Shown in pieces: positions 8,422-14,727 of a stretch of DNA of 37,003 bases. Below the pieces are notes generated by a model. The model made no database searches. It was not told the DNA's origin and saw only the letters and a list, made by a program, of their open reading frames with translations. Where the stretch lies: positions 1-37,003 of the forward strand of contig CACWVT010000033.1 of NCBI GenBank assembly GCA_902764345.1, in the 5' to 3' direction. Position 1 is the first letter of the stretch. Each line of letters opens with the position of its first letter. Source of the DNA: an uncultured Ruminobacter sp. Lineage in GTDB: Bacteria > Pseudomonadota > Gammaproteobacteria > Enterobacterales > Succinivibrionaceae. The translations under genes were made by a program, and so were the position numbers.

Positions 8422-9327
8422 TCAGTTATCATACTGAGAATAGTCAGGGGCAGGGCTCCCGCATTTTCCGCATCGGCTGCATCCGTTGCAGGCGATTCTC
8501 ATGCTGCACTTGTCGCAGCGTTCAATGTATGACGGCTTATACATACTGCCATCGGATATTGGAAATCCCAGATTGTCATGAAGCCTGAATTCAATGGGTT
8601 TTCCCTGAAAACTTAATCCAGACAGAAAGGCCTGTTCCGTCTGCAGCAGATTGCCTTCTATGGTATAGGTTCTGCCGTCCTTAACGAATTTTCTGCCCGT
8701 TCCGCAGAAAACGAAGGTAACGTTGTGTCTTCTGCATTCATCACTGAGTTTTTTTACCCATTCATAATGGTTTGGTCTGGAACCGTCGTAGTTTTCACCG
8801 TCACAGAGAACCTGTTCAAGCTGACCGGTTTCAAGGTATTTCTCAATGGTTACAGGACCGATTAATGGAGCACACATGATACCTTTGTGTTTAAACGGCA
8901 GATCAAGAAGAACGGGGATGCGTTCATCGGTTCTTTTCTGATTCTCGCAGCTTACATTGAAAAACACGTTTTCCCATCCGTCTCCCCAGTCTGTCGGCAG
9001 GCATGACGCTACTCTCTCCGGACGTTTGGTAAGTAGAAAGAACTTAACGTCCGGGCGCTGATGCATTATTCTCCAGGCATCCTGACGCCAGGCGTCGGCC
9101 TCCTCCAGAAAAAAGTCTGATGTCATGCAGACTCTGAGCATTTCTCCGCTTTGAACCTTGAAATTACCGTTACGATCCTTCGACAGCGGATAATTAAATC
9201 CTGCTCCGTTTCTGCTGATGTCGGCCCCGCTTCTGTCTCTCATCCTGTCCAGAAAAAACATGTAGCAGTTTCGACATCCTTCACTGCATTTGCGGCAACC
9301 ATGCCACGGATTCCAAATGTCATGCAT
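8422..9327 (-). CDS. DUF5131 (phage Gp37/Gp68-type) radical-SAM-like protein
   Basis: A 301-residue protein starting MHDIWNPWHGCRKCSEGCRN, the DUF5131 opening. C14-x3-C18-x2-C21 is a radical-SAM-type CX3CX2C motif, with a further Cys11. The middle carries the family blocks FFLLTKRPER, WENVFFNVSCENQ and KHKGIMCAPLIGPV. The C terminus has a second cluster, C271, C274, C280, C283, C286 and C289, which could hold another iron-sulphur cluster or zinc. Related genes occur in phages and mobile or defence loci, sometimes beside three-Cys-motif (TcmP) partners, which are absent here. The substrate is unknown. The gene is inside the CRISPR locus and convergent with cas6. Confidence 0.85.
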   Translation of the reverse strand: MHDIWNPWHGCRKCSEGCRNCYMFFLDRMRDRSGADISRNGAGFNYPLSKDRNGNFKVQSGEMLRVCMTSDFFLEEADAWRQDAWRIMHQRPDVKFFLLTKRPERVASCLPTDWGDGWENVFFNVSCENQKRTDERIPVLLDLPFKHKGIMCAPLIGPVTIEKYLETGQLEQVLCDGENYDGSRPNHYEWVKKLSDECRRHNVTFVFCGTGRKFVKDGRTYTIEGNLLQTEQAFLSGLSFQGKPIEFRLHDNLGFPISDGSMYKPSYIERCDKCSMRIACNGCSRCGKCGSPAPDYSQYDN

Positions 9328-9984
9328 ATATGTTTATCTCATACTGAAAGAGTAGATGTGTTTATCTCGGATGAGGCATGAATTTCTGATGACCTCTGTT
9401 CAGATAATCATACCCGTAAATATGTTGAATAGTTTTGCATAAAAATAATTTTTTGAAATATTGCTCATTTTTTATACAAGGTAATTATAAGGAAAAGCTG
9501 AAGCTGATAAAATTGTAATTTCCTGATTATTAAATTTTGGGAAACAACATGTAATGAAAGCAAATATAAAAATAAATAATGTTTATTTGTATCTATGCAT
9601 TATTTATTACTTGTCTGCCTTTATTATCGGAAAGTTGTCTTACATAAAAATATCGTCAGTAAAAAAGACTGATGTTTCTTTCATTTGCACTTTCGGACGT
9701 CGTTTCCGCACTCCCGTGTATCCTTTCTGTCCGGTGTATGCAGAGTGCTGCAGCTTGGTATGTTTTTCTGTATTCAGATTAGTGAATGCATGACGTACTA
9801 ATATCCGTCCGAAGATATTGGAACATTGTTACCTTAGGCAGCAGTGTTCGGATTTGACTTTGAAATCCTTTGGAGAAGGGCGTGAACGGGCACTATTGTG
9901 CTGTAATGCACAATGTTCCGTTTTCATTCAGTTTTCAACATCCTTTCTGATTTCAGGTCATATTCGCACAAAAGGGGGAATTTT
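9328..9984. other. Intergenic region between DUF5131 gene and cas1
   Basis: A 657-bp AT-rich region expected to hold the divergent promoters of the DUF5131 gene and cas1. A frame of 79 codons at 9554-9793 lacks a recognisable product and is not called. A 7-bp inverted repeat lies at 9895-9914. The cas1 reading frame stays open upstream to 9913, but family alignment and the ribosome-binding site favour 9985. Confidence 0.5.
9895..9914. promoter_or_regulatory. Inverted repeat upstream of cas1
   Basis: ATTGTGC (9895-9901) and GCACAAT (9908-9914) are perfect complements around a 6-nt centre, about 70 nt before the cas1 start. The form suits a dimeric regulator site or a small hairpin in the leader; nothing in the sequence identifies the protein. 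Confidence 0.35.
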
Positions 9985-11010
9985 ATGTCAACTTTGTATT
10001 TATGTTCTCAAAAGACGAAACTTCGTTTTATGGACAATCATTTTGTTCTGACCACATTCGAGGATGAGTACGGCAGAAGCTATGAGGTTAAGCGCGTTTC
10101 CGGAAGACAGATTGATAGCGTGCTTGCCTTCGGCATAATTGCCATAACACGTGAGGCTTTAACCTACTGCATGAGTAACGGTATTACCGTTTCTTATTTT
10201 TCGTCAAACGGCAAATACATCGGTTCCTCCGTGTCAAACGAAGCAAAATGTTCAGAGTTAAAACTCTGTCAGTATGCCAGGTATTTCAATGATGTACACA
10301 GACTTTATCTTGCCAAGATGATTGTCATGGGCAAAATCCGTAATCAGATAGCCACGCTTAAATACTTCAGTCATAACAGGGATAATGCCGCTGAGCAGGT
10401 GGAGCAGGTCATATCTCAGATGGAAATGCACATGAAAAGAATCGGTTGTGCCGAAAGTGTAAGAGAGCTGGACGGTATAGAAGGTGTGAGCGCCAGTCTT
10501 TATTTCGGTATCTGGAGAAGATTTCTGCCTGGGGAATTAGGTTTTGTCAAAAGAATAAAACATCCGGCAACGGATCCCGTGAATGCAATGCTTTCCCTGG
10601 GGTATACCCTCCTTACCAATTTAATCAGGGGAATTGCAGTTGCCAGAGGTCTGGAACCATCCATCGGATATTTGCATGAGCAGCATTCAAACAGACCTTC
10701 ACTTGCCTGTGATCTGATTGAAGAGTTTCGGGCTCCTATAGTGGACAGATTTGTGGTTCGCGGATGTAATCTTCAGCAGTTCAGATCGGAGATGTTTTCT
10801 GAAAATGATCCGGTAAAGGGAGTCCGATTTAAAGGTGACTTTATCAGAGCATTTTTCTCAAGCTGGGAAATGTTTATTTCAAAGAATGTCAGGGAATACG
10901 GAGTTGCCGAAGAGGACAGAAAAGACCTGATTTCTCTAATTGTAAGGCAGGTGGACAGAATAGCAGGGGTTATCCGTAACGGAGGAGTGTATGAACCATT
11001 CAGGTTCTGA
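9985..11010 (+). CDS. cas1: CRISPR integrase Cas1
   Basis: A 341-residue Cas1, the integrase that inserts spacers at the leader end with Cas2. The N-terminal beta domain starts MSTLYLCSQKTKLRF. In the helical domain the metal-binding catalytic set is visible: Glu166 in DGIEGVSA, His231 in GYLHEQHSNRPSL, and the acidic group Asp243/Glu246/Glu247 in DLIEEFR. The start is placed at 9985 because AAGGGGG lies 7-13 nt upstream and the protein then has normal length; an in-frame upstream extension has no family match. cas2 follows after 147 bp on the same strand. The active-site residues are intact. Confidence 0.95.
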   Translation: MSTLYLCSQKTKLRFMDNHFVLTTFEDEYGRSYEVKRVSGRQIDSVLAFGIIAITREALTYCMSNGITVSYFSSNGKYIGSSVSNEAKCSELKLCQYARYFNDVHRLYLAKMIVMGKIRNQIATLKYFSHNRDNAAEQVEQVISQMEMHMKRIGCAESVRELDGIEGVSASLYFGIWRRFLPGELGFVKRIKHPATDPVNAMLSLGYTLLTNLIRGIAVARGLEPSIGYLHEQHSNRPSLACDLIEEFRAPIVDRFVVRGCNLQQFRSEMFSENDPVKGVRFKGDFIRAFFSSWEMFISKNVREYGVAEEDRKDLISLIVRQVDRIAGVIRNGGVYEPFRF

Positions 11011-11013
11011 TGA

Positions 11014-11046
11014 GGTTAATCTTAACCTTAACCTGAAAGATTAACC
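11014..11046. repeat. Inverted repeat in the cas1-cas2 gap
   Basis: GGTTAATCTT (11014-11023) and AAGATTAACC (11037-11046) form a perfect 10-bp stem with a 13-nt loop, starting 4 nt after the cas1 stop. No T tract follows, so it may be an RNA-stability or processing element between the two genes rather than a full terminator. Confidence 0.5.
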
Positions 11047-11157
11047 GGCGTCTTAATGAAATTTCATCCTGTAACACTGGTATCTTGAGGAATATGTGTA
11101 AACAGAGTCCTAATTCGTGCCGTGAAATCTGCAGGCGATATGATAGGTGGTGTGATG

Positions 11158-11454
11158 ATGTCTGATAATAATCCAAAATACGTCATCTGCTACGATGTAA
11201 GCGATGACAAAAGGCGTCGCAGTCTGGTGAGGTGTCTGAATTTCTACGGAGACAGAGTTCAAGGTTCAGTCTTCGAGGCTTTTCTTGACCCTGATTTGCT
11301 TGATGAAATGCAGCTCAAAATATCCAAAATTATTGATGACAGAACAGACAGTGTATTCATTTATCCCTTAAACGGAGTTACCGAAGCTCTTGTAAAGAGG
11401 ATGGGTGCGAATAACTATGATGTACCTGAAAGATCATCATTTTTCATTATGTAG
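11158..11454 (+). CDS. cas2: CRISPR adaptation protein Cas2
   Basis: A 98-residue Cas2. The ferredoxin-like fold starts with NPKYVICYDVSDDKRR, whose Asp after the first strand is the conserved acidic residue of the family, followed by FYGDRVQGSVFEAFL. Cas2 bridges two Cas1 dimers in the integration complex. Two adjacent ATG codons (11155 and 11158) follow an AGGTGG ribosome-binding site; an in-frame upstream extension to 11122 has no family match. The gene ends 118 bp before the first degenerate CRISPR repeat fragment. Confidence 0.93.
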   Translation: MSDNNPKYVICYDVSDDKRRRSLVRCLNFYGDRVQGSVFEAFLDPDLLDEMQLKISKIIDDRTDSVFIYPLNGVTEALVKRMGANNYDVPERSSFFIM

Positions 11455-11502
11455 ATTTTAAAGTCTGCTTCTCTTTATATTGCCTGAAAGGAACAGTACT
11501 GA

Positions 11503-11526
11503 GGCGGAAAGAAAAATCTTTCTGCC
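11503..11526. terminator. Hairpin after cas2
   Basis: GGCGGAAAGA (11503-11512) and TCTTTCTGCC (11517-11526) pair with one G:T around AAAA. It lies 48 nt past the cas2 stop. A U tract is lacking, so termination is only possible. Confidence 0.4.
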
Positions 11527-11572
11527 TGTACCGGTAAAAGAGAAAAACTCATTTGCGTTAGGTTCAGAGCTG

Positions 11573-11598
11573 AATCCGACGAGGCATACCTTAGTAAC
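11573..11598 (-). CRISPR. Degenerate, truncated CRISPR repeat at the leader-distal end
   Basis: AATCC, then GACGAGGCATACC and TTAGTAAC, match the repeat with the left arm of the hairpin deleted and two further changes. It is followed by 40 bp (11599-11638), one spacer length, before the first full repeat. It looks like the decayed oldest repeat and a relict spacer. Confidence 0.65.
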
Positions 11599-11667
11599 TT
11601 AAAGACTTACAATTCTTAAATCCGGAAACCAAAACACAGTTTCAATCCCTCTAAGCGAGGGCATACC

Positions 11668-11706
11668 TCAGTAACACTCCTTATTTGATGGGTTTAAATC
11701 ATTCAT
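11668..11706 (-). CDS. 12-residue mini-ORF running into the repeat (copy 1)
   Basis: Encodes MNDLNPSNKECY and stops at TGA inside the repeat at 11668. AGGAG (11716-11720) lies 9 nt before the ATG. It follows the hydrophobic mini-ORF by 27 nt on the same strand. It may be the start of a gene cut off by the repeat rather than a complete peptide. Confidence 0.3.
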   Translation of the reverse strand: MNDLNPSNKECY

Positions 11707-11733
11707 TATTGTGATCTCCTGCGGTTGTGGTGA

Positions 11734-11790
11734 TTAGTTTAGCGCTTTCATAATGAGCAGAGCAAGCGCGAAAAGTATCAAATAGGTCAT
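11734..11790 (-). CDS. 18-residue hydrophobic mini-ORF in the array (copy 1)
   Basis: Encodes MTYLILFALALLIMKALN, a single hydrophobic helix with a lysine near its end, resembling small membrane-acting peptides in size and composition only. An AAGGAG box at 11799-11804 is spaced 8 nt from the ATG, an optimal ribosome-binding site. A GC-rich hairpin lies just upstream at the repeat edge. Expression is not shown. It could be a type I toxin-like peptide, a captured phage gene or chance. Confidence 0.45.
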   Translation of the reverse strand: MTYLILFALALLIMKALN

Positions 11791-11944
11791 ATTCCGTTCT
11801 CCTTTTCCTTTTCTGGCGGGGCTTCCAGCTTCCCCAGTTTCAATCCCTCTAACTGAGGGCATACCTCAGCAACAATGTTACATGCTGGTGCTGAGGTGTT
11901 TCATAGTATTGGAGAGTTTCAATCCCTCTAAGCGAGGGCATACC

Positions 11945-11983
11945 TCAGTAACACTCCTTATTTGATAGGGGTAAATCATTCAT
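11945..11983 (-). CDS. 12-residue mini-ORF running into the repeat (copy 2)
   Basis: Encodes MNDLPLSNKECY. It differs from copy 1 by two residues, and the AGGAG box has become ATGAG, so this frame looks less constrained than the hydrophobic one. Confidence 0.22.
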   Translation of the reverse strand: MNDLPLSNKECY

Positions 11984-12010
11984 TATTGTGATCTCATGCG
12001 GTTGTGGTGA

Positions 12011-12067
12011 TTAGTTTAGCGCTTTCATAATGAGCAGAGCAAGTGCGAAAAGTATCAAATAGCTCAT
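12011..12067 (-). CDS. 18-residue hydrophobic mini-ORF in the array (copy 2)
   Basis: Second copy, encoding MSYLILFALALLIMKALN. Compared with copy 1 it has one Thr-to-Ser change and one silent change, and its ribosome-binding site is intact. Retention of frame and start signal since the duplication is weak evidence for function, since the copies are young. Confidence 0.45.
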   Translation of the reverse strand: MSYLILFALALLIMKALN

Positions 12068-13071
12068 ATTCCGTTCTCCTTTTCCTTTTCTGGCGGGGCT
12101 TCTAGCTTCCCCGGTTTCAATCCCCCTAACTGAGGGCATACCTCAGCAACTTGATACTGACTTTGTTTGGTTTGTCGGAAGTACAGGGTTTCAATCCCTC
12201 TAACCGAGGGCATACCTCAGCAACCAGAATTACCAATCCGACAGTACGCCAAATCCAGGAGTTACAGTTTCAATCCCTCTAACCGAGGGCATACCTCAGC
12301 AACGCCCCATATGCGGCAGATGAGTACGCGTTCTAATTAGAGTTTCAATCCCTCTAACCGAGGGCATACCTCAGCAACAACAACGTAGTATTCTATTTCA
12401 AGTCATTTGATGAACTGTTTCAATCCCTCTAACCGAGGGCATACCTCAGTAACGTTCTCTAAGGGTAATTCTACTAGTTATACTCTCTATAAGATGTTTC
12501 AATCCCTCTAACCGAGGGCATACCTCAGTAACATGAAGTTCTCTAAAGGAACTTCAGTAAGTTACACTTTGTTTCAATCCCTCTAACCGAGGGCATACCT
12601 CAGTAACCTGATGAACTGAACGATTTCTTAAATAAGGCAATCGAGAGTGGTTTCAATCCCTCTAACCGAGGGCATACCTCAGTAACTAACAAGCTGTTTC
12701 CTGCCGGATTTGCAGTTGAAGGGTTTCAATCCCTCTAACCGAGGGCATACCTCAGTAACAAAGCAATAGCATCAGGTATCAATGCAGTAGCTGAAGGCTG
12801 GTTTCAATCCCTCTAACCGAGGGCATACCTCAGTAACTACTGATGAAGAGTTCTACCAACCAGAAGTGTATTTTAAGGTTTCAATCCCTCTAACCGAGGG
12901 CATACCTCAGTAACTGAACAGGCAAGTGAGTGGGCTGACGAACATCCTGAACTGGTTTCAATCCCTCTAACCGAGGGCATACCTCAGTAACCCTTAACAC
13001 TAAAGTAGCTGTTGTGAAAAACACAGTGTTTCAATCCCTCTAACCGAGGGCATACCTCAGTAACTGTTACA

Positions 13072-13093
13072 CAGGGATACGAAAGTATCCCTA
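13072..13093. repeat. Hairpin with GAAA tetraloop inside a spacer
   Basis: Within the spacer at 13065-13101, AGGGATAC and GTATCCCT form a perfect 8-bp stem closed by GAAA. The spacer appears to have been taken from a structured element of its source. Confidence 0.6.
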
Positions 13094-14128
13094 TTCTAAG
13101 GGTTTCAATCCCTCTAACCGAGGGCATACCTCAGTAACATTCAGCAAGAACTTTACAGGCTGCTCAGGCTTTAGGTTTCAATCCCTCTAACCGAGGGCAT
13201 ACCTCAGTAACTTCAGAATGATTCTGCATAGCAGTATCAAATTCTTTAGCGTTTCAATCCCTCTAACCGAGGGCATACCTCAGTAACGTTTGATATCAGA
13301 CCAATTCATGATGAATTTGCATGTCGTTTCAATCCCTCTAACCGAGGGCATACCTCAGTAACTTGGGGTGATACCCAATCTGGAAAGAAACACTGTACAT
13401 TCGTTTCAATCCCTCTAACCGAGGGCATACCTCAGTAACATAAGGAGGAGCTAGAGATGAGAAGACTTATTATAAATAGTTTCAATCCCTCTAACCGAGG
13501 GCATACCTCAGTAACAGATGGCTGCCTTTTTGGTTTCATGTTGTAGAGATATGACGTTTCAATCCCTCTAACCGAGGGCATACCTCAGTAACCTTCTGCA
13601 GAAGGTTTAAGCACAGACTTCTCATCGAAGAAGGTTTCAATCCCTCTAACCGAGGGCATACCTCAGTAACTAGAACACTTCCATGAATTACAGAAAGATG
13701 TCACTTTAGTGTTTCAATCCCTCTAACCGAGGGCATACCTCAGTAACAACAAGACCAGCTTAACCTATAAGATATGTTCTAAAGGTGTTTCAATCCCTCT
13801 AACCGAGGGCATACCTCAGTAACGTCTGCTGCTGAATGGGCTGATGCTCATCCTGAGGTTGTTTCAATCCCTCTAACCGAGGGCATACCTCAGTAACTTA
13901 ATAGCTGAACTGTATCAGAGTAATCTGTTAGATTAGTTTCAATCCCTCTAACCGAGGGCATACCTCAGTAACTCTTATCATGCATTCTTAATGGAGACTA
14001 TTATGGTACACATGTTTCAATCCCTCTAACCGAGGGCATACCTCAGTAACTTCTCATATTCTTGGTTCTTTTAGTGCAAACCAAAGAGATGGTTTCAATC
14101 CCTCTAACCGAGGGCATACCTCAGTAAC

Positions 14129-14330
14129 AGTACGTCTTCTGAGGCCTTGATTATCAGGTGTTTCAGATAGCTGTTTTTCTAACCTAATAATTCATGTGTC
14201 AAAGTTATCATATAAAAAATATTCATGCAATTAAAAATACAGTAAAATCAGGGGTTCTTCACGTTTCTAACCTACGGGGTTTTTGGCCTAAAAATCGGTT
14301 AGAAAAAAGCAATATTCTAACATTTTAAGT
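14129..14330 (-). promoter_or_regulatory. CRISPR leader
   Basis: AT-rich sequence directly right of the newest repeat. The motif TTCTAACC occurs at 14177-14184 and 14265-14272, in inverted form at 14297-14304, and partly at 14315-14321; TCTAACC is also in every canonical repeat. A TTGACA box reads leftward at 14202-14197, but no good -10 follows at 16-18 bp, so the transcription start is not fixed. Confidence 0.7.
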
Positions 14331-14727
14331 TTATTAAGTAGCGGATAATAATATAATGTTAAGCCAAGTGTTGTTTATTTTTATGTTTTTTCGTAAAAAC
14401 GCATTTTTGCAAAATGATTAAAAAATATGCAATTTACAAATATGTTTTTGAATGTCCCGTAAGCTGGGATTCCGTTTATTTAGGAGCATCAGCTTAATCA
14501 GGTTCGGTTGTATAATTCCAGACATAATTCGTGCCTACAGGCTTGAATGGGCATGATAAGCTTAGTGGGAAAGGTTTCGGAAATAACGGTTCATGATGTA
14601 TCTGGTTTATGCAAAAAATTTGTTTATACTGATAAATCATTCTTAATTCCTTATTCATATCGCGAGAACTCTGCTAATCCTGTATAATTCATTCAAAATT
14701 CCAATTGAGCGTGGAGATTTGGTTTAA
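14331..14727. other. Intergenic region between CRISPR leader and tsaD
   Basis: About 400 bp with no gene, AT-rich on the left. It should hold the tsaD promoter; TATAAT hexamers at 14511-14516 and 14683-14688 lack matching -35 boxes. No tRNA or attachment-site-like repeat was recognised. Confidence 0.45.

Larger units (their letters stand above)
11639..12150 (-). repeat. Tandem duplication of repeat / 161-bp interval / repeat
   Basis: The block of repeat (TAAGC loop), 161-bp interval (11676-11836) and repeat (TAACT loop) occurs again at 11916-12150 with the interval at 11953-12113. The two intervals have the same length and differ at 8 positions. A 42-bp ordinary spacer separates the blocks. 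Repeat variants were copied along with the interval, so the whole block was duplicated, then diverged. The interval carries two mini-ORFs on the array's transcribed strand. Confidence 0.9.
11639..14128 (-). CRISPR. CRISPR array, 30 repeats of 37 bp, transcribed leftward
   Basis: Thirty 37-bp repeats start at 11639, 11837, 11916, 12114, 12188, 12267, 12342, 12417, 12496, 12571, 12650, 12723, 12801, 12878, 12955, 13028, 13102, 13175, 13251, 13326, 13403, 13479, 13556, 13634, 13711, 13787, 13861, 13936, 14014 and 14092. On the plus strand each begins GTTTCAATCC and ends CTCAGTAAC or CTCAGCAAC, with a CCCTC/GAGGG stem and a TAACC loop. There are 27 ordinary spacers of 36-42 bp and two intervals of 161 bp. 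Repeats from 12417 rightward are identical; the left ones vary (loop TAAGC or TAACT, CAGCAAC ending, one stem mutation at 12114). Decay at the left and uniformity at the right place the leader on the right, so the transcript is the minus strand and its repeat ends ATTGAAAC, a normal Cas6 5' handle. Type III is likely from the cas genes. Confidence 0.97.

Noticed and set aside
9554-9793. Possible 79-residue hydrophobic protein before cas1
   Set aside because: Composition follows the local AT content; no start signal or recognisable family.
9913-9984. Longer N terminus for Cas1
   Set aside because: The extra residues match nothing in Cas1, and a strong ribosome-binding site precedes the ATG at 9985.
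11454-11639. CRISPR leader on the cas2 side of the array
   Set aside because: Repeats next to cas2 are the most degenerate, and the transcribed repeat would then lack the ATTGAAAC 3' end.
13748-13786. Third spacer related to the FSKG pair (reads NKTSLTYK)
   Set aside because: Similarity to NSTSYTLYK needs a gap and is too short to separate from chance.
14197-14202. TTGACA box in the leader as the array promoter
   Set aside because: No acceptable -10 hexamer lies 16-18 bp downstream on the minus strand.
14505-14516. TATAAT as the tsaD promoter
   Set aside because: There is no matching -35 box and it is over 200 bp from the gene.
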